From an uncultured Burkholderiaceae bacterium (GTDB taxonomy: Bacteria > Pseudomonadota > Gammaproteobacteria > Burkholderiales > Burkholderiaceae): a DNA stretch of 64,000 nucleotides. The stretch lies in NCBI GenBank assembly GCA_937871985.1, contig CALMPB010000156.1, positions 35,068-99,067 on the forward strand. The letters are read 5' to 3'. Made by a program: the position numbers and the translations under genes. The notes under the pieces are model-generated. The model was not told the DNA's origin. It was given only the letters and a program-made list of their open reading frames with translations, and searched no databases. Shown one piece after another: positions 7,928 to 16,175 of the stretch (position 1 is its first letter; each line of letters opens with the position of its first letter).

Positions 7928-9481
7928 CTACTTCTTCCATGAATACAGCCTGGGGGAGATATAGCCGTTGCCCTGCAAGGGCACGTTGCAGCGCGAGTCG
8001 TGAGCCAGGGTATCCACCCCTTGCAGCAGCGGGATGACCCAGGACTTCTCGGACGCCTCCTTGAGCAGTTCACGGTAGCCGGCGATACGCTTGGCCTCGT
8101 CCACTTCGCTGAACAGGTGGTCGATGCGCGGCCCCAGCGAAGCATCGCGCCACATCGAAAAGCGCAGGCGCGGGTCGAGAATGCGCCCGGCGCCATTGTC
8201 GGGATCGCCCGTGGCATTGGCCCAGTTGTACAACATGAGGCCCGTCATTTTCTGATTATGGCTTTGCTCCATGGCCTTGGCCGCCGTGGTGACCTCGACC
8301 GCGGCGTCGATGCCCACCTTCTTCCACATGGAAGCCAGCACACGCGCCATGTCGTAGTCGTTGGGAAAGGTGCCGTTGGTGGTGAACAAGGTGATCTTCA
8401 CCGGATTCTTGAGGCTGTACCCTTCTTTTTCCAGCAACTGCATGGCCAGTTTCTGGTTGTACGGGAATACATAGTCGTCGACGTGGGCGGGCGAATTCTT
8501 GATGGCGACCACGGACAGCGGAACCGCCTTGCCGGCGTACAGCGCCTTGGACAAGGCGTTTTTATCGATGGCCAGGTGCAGGGCCTTGCGCACATTGTCG
8601 TTCTCGAACGGCTTGACGTAGCTGGGCACCTTGACCATGTACATGGTGGAAATGGGGTAGATTTCGCTGGTGATGCCCGGCGTCTTGCCCAGCCTTTGCG
8701 CTTCGCGTATGGGCAGGCCGGTGGCCAGCGTGGCGCGCTTGGACTCGACCAGGGCAACCCGCGACGACGCTTCGGGGGTAAACAAAAAGACCACGTTCTT
8801 GATGGCCGGCTTTTTCCCCCAATAGCCGTCGTAGGCTTCCAGTACCAGGCGCGAACCGCGCTGGTACTGGACGATGCGGTACGGCCCGGCGCCTATGGGC
8901 TTGGCCAGGAAACCGTCCATGCCCACCTTTTTTATGTATTGGCTGGGCAGGATGAACGCGGCCAGGAAGCCCAGGAAAATGGGCGCAGTGGGCGTGGGCT
9001 TGCTGTACACCAGCACCGCCTGGGTGGGCGAGCTGATTTCGACGTCCTTCAAGGTGGGAAACATGCCGCGGATGGCCAGCTTGGCGTCCTGGGCCGGATG
9101 CTCCAGCAGGCTCCACTTGACATCGTCCATGGTCAGTTTGCTGCCGTCGTGGAACGTGATGCCGTCATGCAGCGTAATGGCCAGGCGCTGCTTGGCGCCG
9201 TCCTGCCACTCCCATTTAGAGATCTGCATGGGCTCGAGCTTGAGATCCGGCGAATAGCGCAGCGGCGTGTCGAACACGGTAGCGTAGATGGACTGGGCGC
9301 TGGGCAGGGTAAGCGCGGTAGGATCCCAGGAAGGCACGTCGCTGGGATATGAAATGATCAGCGTGTCCTGATCGGCGGCGCCCTGGGCCAGCAGTTCGCG
9401 CATCGGCAGCATGGAGGCGGCCAATGCGGCGGCTCCTCCGGCCAGGAAAGACCGGCGGCCGGCCTTGATTTCGTCTTGCAT
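7928..9481 (-). CDS. Periplasmic substrate-binding protein, family 5 (peptide/opine type), Tat-exported
   Basis: A 517-residue extracytoplasmic solute-binding protein. The N-terminus carries a twin-arginine signal (RRSFLAGGAAALAASM) and a likely cleavage region around LLAQGA. The family-5 fold is indicated by the WEWQDGAKQRLAITLHDGITFHDGS stretch early in the mature protein. I chose the ATG at 9481 because GGAGG lies 6-7 bases before it; an ATG 12 bases upstream precedes that site. It delivers ligand to the DppBC-type permease downstream. The Tat signal is a little unusual for this family and implies cytoplasmic folding before export. Confidence 0.9.
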   Translation of the reverse strand: MQDEIKAGRRSFLAGGAAALAASMLPMRELLAQGAADQDTLIISYPSDVPSWDPTALTLPSAQSIYATVFDTPLRYSPDLKLEPMQISKWEWQDGAKQRLAITLHDGITFHDGSKLTMDDVKWSLLEHPAQDAKLAIRGMFPTLKDVEISSPTQAVLVYSKPTPTAPIFLGFLAAFILPSQYIKKVGMDGFLAKPIGAGPYRIVQYQRGSRLVLEAYDGYWGKKPAIKNVVFLFTPEASSRVALVESKRATLATGLPIREAQRLGKTPGITSEIYPISTMYMVKVPSYVKPFENDNVRKALHLAIDKNALSKALYAGKAVPLSVVAIKNSPAHVDDYVFPYNQKLAMQLLEKEGYSLKNPVKITLFTTNGTFPNDYDMARVLASMWKKVGIDAAVEVTTAAKAMEQSHNQKMTGLMLYNWANATGDPDNGAGRILDPRLRFSMWRDASLGPRIDHLFSEVDEAKRIAGYRELLKEASEKSWVIPLLQGVDTLAHDSRCNVPLQGNGYISPRLYSWKK

Positions 9482-9661
9482 ACAACCCTCCATGACTCAA
9501 TGGTGTTTCCCTGGCGGAGCGAGGCATCGCCCTGTTTGGAAAGCGGTTGGGAAGAACAATCTTTTTTCAGCTACTTTATAGAACGAAAACCACCCTGTCG
9601 ATATACCGAAGAACATGCCAGGGCAATTTTTGCCTTGGGGCGGCCCGGCGGCAAAAGAACC

Positions 9662-10765
9662 TCACGCCGGCGCGCCGGTGCGTATGCCCGCCTGCTCCAG
9701 CAAGGGCAGCACGCGCTCGCAAAAGAACGGCAGTTCCTGGCTGTAGTTCACGAACGTCAAGGCGCTGCCCTCGAACCCCGCCTGGCGCATGCGCACCAGC
9801 TCCTGGGCGATCTGCTCGGGCGTGCCCACCAAGGGATAGGTGCCCGTGCCCGCGGCAAAGCGCTGCCGGTATTTGCGGTAGGCGATTTCGTCGTGGCTGC
9901 GGCTGAACGCCTGCTTCTGGCGCATCATGTAGTCGACGGCGCCGGTATCTTCCTGCTCGACCGAATAGTATTGGTAGTAGTCCCGGGCCTCTTTCTCGGT
10001 TTCGCGGCACACCACGTGGGCCACGGTATAAACCCCCATTTCACGCTCCGCAAGCGTTGCCCGCTGCTGCATGTCGGCGATCTGGGCCTTGCCCGCCTCC
10101 ATGTCGGTGAAGGTCGTGAACAGGAAGTCGCAATGACGCGCGGCAAAATCGCGGCCCGGAGGCCCGAACGCCGCATTCATGGTTACCGGCCTGGGCCGCT
10201 GCACCGACGAAGGACTGGTCACGGCGTGGTGCAGGGTGTAGTACTGGCCTTCGAAATCCAGCGGCGCATCGGCGTTGTACAGCTTGAACAAAATATCGGC
10301 CCACTCGGCGGCCTGATCGTAGGGACGCTCGACCAGTTTTCCGCCGAACATGGCGAACTCGTCCGGATTCCATCCGCAAACAATATTCAACCCCGCCCGG
10401 CCGTGGCTGATGTGATCCACGGTGGCCAGGGCCTTGGCCGCGTACAGCGGATGCACCAGCGGCACGTGCACGGTCATGAACAACGCGATCCGCCTGGTGG
10501 AGGCCGCCAGGCCCGCCGCGAACGTGAACGTTTCGAAGGAATGCTCGCGCGCCTTGGTCTCGCCCCCGAATCCCTTCCAGCGCGCAATCGGAAGAATGAA
10601 ATCGAGCCCGGCCCGATCGGCGATCTGCGCGGCGTCCAGAATATCGTCCCAGCCCGCCTTCCAGCGTTCGGGCACCTTGGTCAGCGCCGATCCCCCGTCG
10701 GCGTTGGACGAGAAAATTCCCAGCTTGAAAGTATCTGGTCTCAACATTGGATTCATGGAACTCAT
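9662..10765 (-). CDS. LLM-class flavin-dependent monooxygenase (RutA-like)
   Basis: About 367 residues of the bacterial-luciferase-like TIM-barrel family that uses FMNH2 supplied by a separate flavin reductase. The segments KGFGGETK, HSFETFTFAAGLAA and ATVDHISHGRAGLNIVCGWNP resemble pyrimidine monooxygenase RutA and alkanesulfonate-type enzymes. The start at 10765 has GAGGA eight bases upstream; an in-frame ATG at 10816 lacks a site. RutA relatives open N-heterocycles or cleave amide, C-S or C-N bonds, so this could be the ring-opening step of the surrounding pathway. No flavin reductase is in the cluster. It lies 60 bp after the EthD-like gene. Confidence 0.87.
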   Translation of the reverse strand: MSSMNPMLRPDTFKLGIFSSNADGGSALTKVPERWKAGWDDILDAAQIADRAGLDFILPIARWKGFGGETKAREHSFETFTFAAGLAASTRRIALFMTVHVPLVHPLYAAKALATVDHISHGRAGLNIVCGWNPDEFAMFGGKLVERPYDQAAEWADILFKLYNADAPLDFEGQYYTLHHAVTSPSSVQRPRPVTMNAAFGPPGRDFAARHCDFLFTTFTDMEAGKAQIADMQQRATLAEREMGVYTVAHVVCRETEKEARDYYQYYSVEQEDTGAVDYMMRQKQAFSRSHDEIAYRKYRQRFAAGTGTYPLVGTPEQIAQELVRMRQAGFEGSALTFVNYSQELPFFCERVLPLLEQAGIRTGAPA

Positions 10766-10825
10766 TGCCGCATCCTCGAATTGAAAAGCATCGTATTCGG
10801 CCAACTTGCAAAACAAGCGCCGGGG

Positions 10826-11563
10826 TCAGCCAGGCTTGCCCGCAAGCGGGCGGGCGCCGCCGAACACACAGTCGGTGCGCATGGCCTCGTGTGTATTGGT
10901 CTGGCCGATTTGCGGCAGGGAAAGATAATCGGCCCGCATCTCGGCGCGTATGGGCGACTGCAGCGCCGCCTGCAGACCGGCCACGCTGTCGAACACCACC
11001 TTGTTGCGCTGGATGGCGCTTCCCTTGGGCAGATCCAGCCCGCTCAGCCAGTCCAGCCGCGTGTAGATCTCGACCTGGCGCACGCCGGGCATGCGGCCCA
11101 TGAGCGGAACATGCGAGGCCATGTAGTCGGACAGCCACTGGTCGTGATCCTGTCCCGATCCGTAATAGGCGACCAGATACGTGCAAACCGCCGAGTCCGC
11201 CCCGCCCCCCGCATCCGGCGCCTGGCCGGCAACGGGCACGGCGCGAACCACCATGGCCTGCTGGCTTTTGGCCTGCACCGGGCCTAATGAAGCCTCCAGG
11301 CCTGACAGCAAGCCGGACAGCCCCGCCTGCCGCGCGCACGCCGCCTCCAGGCTGAACAGCTCGTCGAAGTAGAACTGCAGCACGTATTCGGCCGGCGGCT
11401 CCGGCTCGTGGCTTAGAAAGGGATCGTCGACCCGCCCGGGCTGATGCAGCAGAACCTTGCGAAGGCCCTGGACTTGCGGCAAGCGCTGGCCCCAGTCGGG
11501 CGGCAGCGCCAGAAGGCCATCGAGGCGGCCCTTCAACCTATACGTTATGAACAGCGAAATCAC
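10826..11563 (-). CDS. EthD-like alpha/beta-barrel protein, probably two tandem domains
   Basis: About 245 residues from a GTG start at 11563, preceded by AAGGGG. A longer frame to 11641 would run across the promoter/operator and is rejected. Two similar halves are visible. One has LRKVLLHQPGRVDDPF and LQFYFDELFSLEAAC. The other has YLVAYYGSGQDHDQWLSDYM, HVPLMGRMPGVRQVEIYTRLDW and KVVFDSVAGLQAALQSP. The pattern of a short ferredoxin-like barrel with a conserved HxP-type start is that of EthD/dimeric alpha-beta barrel proteins, which often assist degradation of ethers, phenols or quinones. Its precise job is unknown. It is the first gene of a unit continuing into the flavin monooxygenase and importer. 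Confidence 0.7.
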   Translation of the reverse strand: MISLFITYRLKGRLDGLLALPPDWGQRLPQVQGLRKVLLHQPGRVDDPFLSHEPEPPAEYVLQFYFDELFSLEAACARQAGLSGLLSGLEASLGPVQAKSQQAMVVRAVPVAGQAPDAGGGADSAVCTYLVAYYGSGQDHDQWLSDYMASHVPLMGRMPGVRQVEIYTRLDWLSGLDLPKGSAIQRNKVVFDSVAGLQAALQSPIRAEMRADYLSLPQIGQTNTHEAMRTDCVFGGARPLAGKPG

Positions 11564-11600
11564 GTTTTCCCCTTGTCGGCGCCGGGCCCACGATGCAAGG

Positions 11601-11656
11601 CATAAACTGCTTTCATTTACTGAATTCAGTTTATGTTTCACTCATTGATGCGTCAA
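11601..11656 (-). promoter_or_regulatory. Sigma-70 promoter with overlapping TGAATTCA palindrome (operator)
   Basis: Read on the minus strand, TTGACG (11656-11651) and TAAACT (11633-11628) are 17 bp apart, a good sigma-70 promoter for the EthD-like gene. The perfect 12-bp palindrome ACTGAATTCAGT (11619-11630) overlaps the -10 box and start site. A second symmetry, CATAAACTG (11601-11609) with CAGTTTATG (11627-11635), encloses it. The geometry is that of a repressor site. Confidence 0.65.
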
Positions 11657-11766
11657 TCCGGATACTTTTTCATACTGCAAGAAAATTCAGATTCTCTTTG
11701 TTTATCAAACCATTGCTTCCACCCTGCCGTTTACCCTAATGGCTCCATTCAAGAGTCCGCCAAAAA

Positions 11767-11778
11767 ACAGAATTCAGT
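11767..11778. promoter_or_regulatory. Further TGAATTCA-type palindrome, one mismatch
   Basis: ACAGAATTCAGT differs by one base from the palindrome at 11619-11630. It overlaps the last codons of the FAD oxidase gene, about 110 bp upstream of the promoter. It could be an auxiliary operator for looping or cooperative binding. Confidence 0.4.
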
Positions 11779-13189
11779 AAAAAGGGGTTCCAATGACTGC
11801 GTCCGGAAATAATTTGCCCCGGTTCAGGATATTGCGCGGATCCAGCGCCAGCTTGATGGCGCCCATGGCGTCCAGGTCGGCGCGGCTGCGCGTGCGCCCC
11901 AGTTCCCGCCGCTTCTTCAGGCCGATGCCGTGCTCGGCCGACACCGAACCGTCATACTCGCCGACCAGCCCATAAACCATCGCATCGACCTGGGCCGCGA
12001 CGGTATCCGTAGCGCCCGGAACGTCGACGATGAGATGCAGGTTTCCGTCGCCAAGATGCCCATAGACAAGCACCGTGCTGCCCGGCCAGCCGGCCTGCAA
12101 GCGGTCGGCGCAAGCCTGGGCGGCATCGCCAATATCGCGGATCGAGAAGCTGACGTCGAAGGCGATCAGCCTGGGCATCAGGCGCGGGAACTCGGCCGGC
12201 GCATCGCGCACGCTCCAGAACGCCAGCGCATCGCGCTCCGTTGCCGCCACGGCGGCATCTTCAATAATGCCTTCCGCCAGGCAGTCCCCCAGCAACTGCT
12301 CGAAATCTTCCTGGTGGCGACGACCGCCCCCCGTGCTTTCCAACAACACGTAATAACGGTGCGGGCCGGCCAGCGGGGGCTTGATGCCCGGCATCTTGGC
12401 CAGCACGTAATCGTAGTAGCCCGGCCACATGACTTCGAACGCCGACACACCGCCGGGCAGACATTGCTGGGCGCGCCGCAGCAGCGCGGTAACCGAATCG
12501 TAGCCGGCCAGGCCGCAGAAGGCGGTCGCCGCCGCGCCGGGCAAGGCGCGCAGCCGCAACACCGCGCGGGTGATCACACCCAGCGTTCCCTCGCTGCCGA
12601 TAAGCAGGTTTCTCAGGTCGAGTCCTGTGTTGTTCTTGACCATCTTGCGCAAGCCGCCGACGATGCGGCCGTCGGCCAGCACCGCTTCCAGATCCAGAAC
12701 CTGTTCGCGCGCCATGCCGTACTTGATGACGCGATTGCCGCCGGCATTGGTGCCCAGATTGCCGCCGATGGTGCAAGACCCCCGGGCGCCCAGATCCAGC
12801 GCAAACATCATGCCCAGATCGTTGGCCCGCTCTTGAACCGCCTGCAGCGTCACCCCCGCCTGAACCGTCATGGTTCCGGAGGCCTCATCGACCTCTTCGA
12901 TGGCGTTCATTCTTTCCAGGCTCAAGGCGATATCGCCCTCTTGCGGGCAGGCCCCGCCGGCAAGGCCACTGAGGCCGCCCTGCACCACCACCGGCTGGCG
13001 GTAGCGATGGCAGACGGCCAGGGCTTGCGATACCTGCTGCGTCGTGCGGGGACGCAGCAATGCCAAAGGCACTGCCGCGGGCAGGCCGCTCCAGTCCGCA
13101 TGGCGGCGCTGCGCAAGGTCGCCGCCGGCCAGAACGCCGTCCGCCCCCAAGGCGTCCCGAAGGCTCTGCAATACTGCGTCGTGCGGCAT
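11774..13189 (-). CDS. FAD-binding oxidase of the GlcD / D-lactate dehydrogenase family
   Basis: About 471 residues with an N-terminal FAD_binding_4 domain and a C-terminal FAD-oxidase domain. The former contains VVVQGGLSGLAGGACP and the nucleotide loop GSCTIGGNLGTNAGGNRVIKYG; the latter ends with SVSAEHGIGLKKRRELG and LDPRNILNRGK. These features are typical of enzymes oxidising 2-hydroxy acids such as D-lactate, glycolate or D-2-hydroxyglutarate. The ATG at 13189 is preferred because GGAGG stands five bases before it. It lies 134 bp downstream of the aldolase gene. A 2-hydroxyacid oxidase beside an HpcH-type aldolase suggests handling of small acids released from ring cleavage. Confidence 0.88.
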   Translation of the reverse strand: MPHDAVLQSLRDALGADGVLAGGDLAQRRHADWSGLPAAVPLALLRPRTTQQVSQALAVCHRYRQPVVVQGGLSGLAGGACPQEGDIALSLERMNAIEEVDEASGTMTVQAGVTLQAVQERANDLGMMFALDLGARGSCTIGGNLGTNAGGNRVIKYGMAREQVLDLEAVLADGRIVGGLRKMVKNNTGLDLRNLLIGSEGTLGVITRAVLRLRALPGAAATAFCGLAGYDSVTALLRRAQQCLPGGVSAFEVMWPGYYDYVLAKMPGIKPPLAGPHRYYVLLESTGGGRRHQEDFEQLLGDCLAEGIIEDAAVAATERDALAFWSVRDAPAEFPRLMPRLIAFDVSFSIRDIGDAAQACADRLQAGWPGSTVLVYGHLGDGNLHLIVDVPGATDTVAAQVDAMVYGLVGEYDGSVSAEHGIGLKKRRELGRTRSRADLDAMGAIKLALDPRNILNRGKLFPDAVIGTPFY

Positions 13190-13323
13190 GAATGCCTCCA
13201 TCCCAATCTACGTCCCTTCAACACTTATCAAGAAGATCGCGTTGGGGCCGGAACCACTTGAAGGCAATGCGCCCGCCGTAAGCTTGGCGAGGATGGGCAA
13301 GGCCGCGAGGGCCGGTTCCGGCC

Positions 13324-14061
13324 TCATGCGCGGACTCCCTGCGTCGCCTGCATGAAACCGGCTCTGGCCACGTCGGTGTCGTTGGCGCAAACCGCCAGCT
13401 TATAGCCCTTGCCAAAGGCATCCCGCGCCGCGTCCGCGGTGCCGGTATAGATTCCGCAGGGGATGCCCCGCTGTTGCGCCGCCTCGAAAACGCGCCGGCA
13501 ATCGCGCTCGAGCACTTCCGGGGAACTCGTTCCGCGCGACAGGGCCAGATCGCCTGTTCCGATGAACAAATAGTCGATGCCCGGCACCGCGGCAATGGCT
13601 TCGACATTCTCCACCCCCTGCACCGTCTCGATCATGACGCCCACCGCCACGTGATCGCCCGCCTCCAGCATGGCCTCGATGCCTGCCAGCAAAGTGCGCA
13701 CCCCGCCCGCCGAGCGGATTCCCGCCGGCGGATAACGGCCGGCCATCACGGCGCGGCGGGCATCTTCGGCGGTCTCCACCAAGGGAATGAGCACGGATGA
13801 AGCGCCCGAATCCAGAGCCTGGCAAATATGATGCGGCATATTGGCGGCGCAACGCGCAATGACGGGCACATGCCGCCCGGCCATTCCCACCGCGGCTTCC
13901 AGGCTGTGGCGATCCCACAAGCCATGCTGCAGGTCGAGCACAATCGCACCCGGACGGGCGTGGGCGGCAAACTCGGCCAGCGCGGCATTGCCCAGCGCCA
14001 GCCAGATCAAATCGACCGGGCCGTCGCCTGCCAGCAAGGGTTTGAATGGGATGAAGATCAT
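13324..14061 (-). CDS. HpcH/HpaI-family class II aldolase
   Basis: A 245-residue metal-dependent pyruvate-type aldolase. It has LDLQHGLWD near residue 42 (general base His), RCAANMPHHICQALDSGASSVLIPLVET in the barrel, MIETVQGVENVEAI with the metal-binding Glu, and GTGDLALS with the metal-binding Asp. Relatives cleave 2-keto-4-hydroxy acids such as 4-hydroxy-2-oxoheptanedioate into pyruvate and an aldehyde, a terminal step of aromatic meta pathways. AGGA lies five bases before the start. Its promoter region carries a TGAATTCA palindrome. Confidence 0.87.
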   Translation of the reverse strand: MIFIPFKPLLAGDGPVDLIWLALGNAALAEFAAHARPGAIVLDLQHGLWDRHSLEAAVGMAGRHVPVIARCAANMPHHICQALDSGASSVLIPLVETAEDARRAVMAGRYPPAGIRSAGGVRTLLAGIEAMLEAGDHVAVGVMIETVQGVENVEAIAAVPGIDYLFIGTGDLALSRGTSSPEVLERDCRRVFEAAQQRGIPCGIYTGTADAARDAFGKGYKLAVCANDTDVARAGFMQATQGVRA

Positions 14062-14382
14062 CTTGGTCCTGTTGGCCTTGGGGGTAGCCGGCAGCCAGCC
14101 ATCCCCCTGGCTGCATGCGGCATGCCGGGCCGCGGCGCTTGAGCGCCACGGTTCATTTTCTTTGAAAAACTGAATTCAGAATAATGCTATTGCCGCCAAA
14201 ACAGGCTGTCAATCCGGGAAACAACGGAAAATATCGATTTTCATTTTTGAATTACTGGTATTTACCCTTATATCCACGCTAAATAGCACGAAAACGCAAA
14301 GCCACTACCTGCTATTCATCACAAACAATATATTGTATATTTCAAGAATACTGTCTTGGCTCGCTCTTCGGGCTTTTACTTC
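14062..14382. other. Divergent intergenic region between aldolase and second GntR gene
   Basis: About 320 bp with no coding sequence. The part next to the aldolase holds its probable promoter and operator (described separately). The part next to the GntR gene is AT-rich (14230-14350), suitable for the GntR promoter, but I could not fix -35 and -10 boxes there with confidence. Confidence 0.6.
14169..14212 (-). promoter_or_regulatory. Aldolase promoter with TGAATTCA palindrome
   Basis: On the minus strand TTGACA (14212-14207) and TAGCAT (14189-14184) are 17 bp apart. The near-perfect palindrome ACTGAATTCAGA (14169-14180) follows the -10 box and covers the expected start site. This is the same arrangement as at 11619-11656, so both transcription units are likely repressed by one regulator, best guess the GntR protein at 14383. 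Confidence 0.6.
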
Positions 14383-15135
14383 ATGCCTCCTATCAGCAAC
14401 CGCCCCATCCGGACTCAAAGCCTGCGGCTCCAGGTCTACGACGCCCTGCGCGAACGCCTGCAACGGGGCGACATCAAGCCGGTCGACCGGCTGCTGGATT
14501 TGGAAATCGCCTCGGATCTGGGCATATCGCGCATGCCCGTGCGCGAGGCCTTGCTGCAATTGACGCACGAAGGCTATCTTGTGGGTACGACGCGCGGCTT
14601 CATGCTGCCCAGCCTTACCTTCGAGGACATGAGCGAGATCTTCGACATCCGCAAGCTGCTCGAGCCGCGCGCCGCCGCCATGGCCGCCCGCGACATCCAG
14701 GACGAGCAACTGGAACAACTGAACGCCGCCATCAGGCTGGCCGAAACGTCCCACCACGAAGGCAACGCCGAACAGTTCATCGTGGCCAACTCCGATTTTC
14801 GGCTGGGCTGGCTGCAGGCCGTCGCCAACAGACGCCTGGCCGCCATCATCAACCGCTTCGCCGACCACGTCCAGGCCGTGCGCTTCGACACACTGCAAGT
14901 GGCCGCCACCCGCCAGATCGCCCTGAATGGGCTGACCGAACTGCTGCCGCTGTTCCAGCGCCGAGACGTGCTCGGAACCCAGGAGCGCATGGAGCGCTTT
15001 ATCATCAGTTCGCAAGAAGCGTTCATTGCCGCCCGGTACTCGACGCCCCCCAGCCCGGAGTCTGCGCAAACGCCGCCGAACGCTCACTCCGATCACGAAC
15101 AACGCCCGCGGCGGGGCGCAACCGCAACGACATGA
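14383..15135 (+). CDS. GntR-family regulator (FCD subfamily), paralogue of the 3304 gene
   Basis: About 250 residues: winged helix near the N-terminus (LEIASDLGISRMPVREALLQLTHEGYL) and a C-terminal FCD domain. The ATG at 14383 is preferred to a TTG at 14356; the ribosome site is weak. The last four bases overlap the next gene (ATGA), so it is co-translated with the PanE-like reductase and class II aldolase. It is the natural candidate for the protein recognising the TGAATTCA palindromes that flank the divergent aldolase and EthD-like units. The last 30 residues are a Pro/Arg-rich tail absent from the paralogue. Confidence 0.87.
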   Translation: MPPISNRPIRTQSLRLQVYDALRERLQRGDIKPVDRLLDLEIASDLGISRMPVREALLQLTHEGYLVGTTRGFMLPSLTFEDMSEIFDIRKLLEPRAAAMAARDIQDEQLEQLNAAIRLAETSHHEGNAEQFIVANSDFRLGWLQAVANRRLAAIINRFADHVQAVRFDTLQVAATRQIALNGLTELLPLFQRRDVLGTQERMERFIISSQEAFIAARYSTPPSPESAQTPPNAHSDHEQRPRRGATATT

Positions 15136-16175
15136 ACAACACCAAGGCAACCCCGCAAAACAACCCCGCCACCTCCCTGCGCATCGGCGTTGCGGGCGCG
15201 GGCGCCATAGGCTGTACGCTGGCGGCCACATTGGCGCACGCGGGCGAGTCCGTGCACCTGCTGGCGCGCGGCGCCACCCTGCAGGCGGTGCAGGACCACG
15301 GCATACAGCTTACCCGGGCCCAGGACACCATCCACGCCCCCGTCCACGCCGCGGCCGACGCCCGCGAACTGGGTGAGCAGGACGTCCTGTTCCTGTGCAC
15401 CAAGGCCCACGACCTGGCGCAACTGCTGCCCGCCATCAAGCCCATGATAGGCCCCCATACCTGCATCGTCCCGCTCATCAACGGCGTGCCGTGGTGGTAT
15501 TTCCAGGGTGTGCCCGGGCGCCTGGCCGGGCGTGTCGTGGAATCGGTGGATCCCGACGGCGCGCTGCTAAGGGCCATTCCTTCCGGGCAGGTCATTGGCG
15601 CCGTCGTCTTCATCGCCGCCGAACGCTCGGCGCCGGGCGCGGTGGTGTCACGCAACCCCATGCTGCTGGTTCTGGGCGAACTGGATCACACCGAAACGCC
15701 CAGGCTGCAACGCATTGCCGCCATGCTCAATGCCGCCGGCCTGCCGGCCCGCATCAGCCCGCGCATACGCGACCCGCTTTGGACCAAGATCATCGCCAAC
15801 CTCATTTCCAACCCGCTGTCGGTGCTTTCGGGGGCCACGCTGGAGGCGCTGTTCAGCGACCCTTGCCTGCTGCCCATCGTCCGCAAGCAGTTGAACGAGG
15901 CCATGGCGCTTTCCGCCGCCTACGGCGCCCGGATGGAATTCGATCCGGCCGCCATCATCGAGCAAGCCGCCGGCATGGGGCCGATACGCACCTCCATGCT
16001 GCAAGACGCCACCCTCGGGCATCCTCTGGAACTCGCCGCCATCGGCGACGCCGTGCTCGAACTGGCCCGCCTGCAGGAAATTCCCATGCCAGTCACGCAA
16101 GACATTCTTGCGCTGGTGCACTATCGCGACAAGGCAGCACGTGCCGCGCAACAACCACACGGAGCAGACAAATGA
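15132..16175 (+). CDS. Ketopantoate reductase-family oxidoreductase (PanE/ApbA-like)
   Basis: A 347-residue NAD(P)H-dependent 2-keto acid reductase. The Rossmann fingerprint GAGAIG lies at residues 22-27, and the C-terminal helical domain contains LWTKIIANLISNPLSVLSG and the MLQDATLGHPLE block typical of the family. The Lys of LWTK corresponds to the usual catalytic lysine. Embedded between a regulator and a class II aldolase with ATGA overlaps on both sides, it is more likely a catabolic 2-hydroxy/2-keto acid dehydrogenase than the pantothenate enzyme. Confidence 0.87.
   Translation: MNNTKATPQNNPATSLRIGVAGAGAIGCTLAATLAHAGESVHLLARGATLQAVQDHGIQLTRAQDTIHAPVHAAADARELGEQDVLFLCTKAHDLAQLLPAIKPMIGPHTCIVPLINGVPWWYFQGVPGRLAGRVVESVDPDGALLRAIPSGQVIGAVVFIAAERSAPGAVVSRNPMLLVLGELDHTETPRLQRIAAMLNAAGLPARISPRIRDPLWTKIIANLISNPLSVLSGATLEALFSDPCLLPIVRKQLNEAMALSAAYGARMEFDPAAIIEQAAGMGPIRTSMLQDATLGHPLELAAIGDAVLELARLQEIPMPVTQDILALVHYRDKAARAAQQPHGADK

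Noticed and set aside
8000..11287. Plus-strand frames of 450 and 603 codons opposite the binding protein and flavin monooxygenase
   Set aside because: Antisense shadows with no motifs; the minus-strand products are well supported.
15132..16175. Assignment of the PanE-like protein to pantothenate biosynthesis
   Set aside because: It is locked by overlaps between a GntR regulator and a class II aldolase in a catabolic region; family membership alone does not support the housekeeping role.
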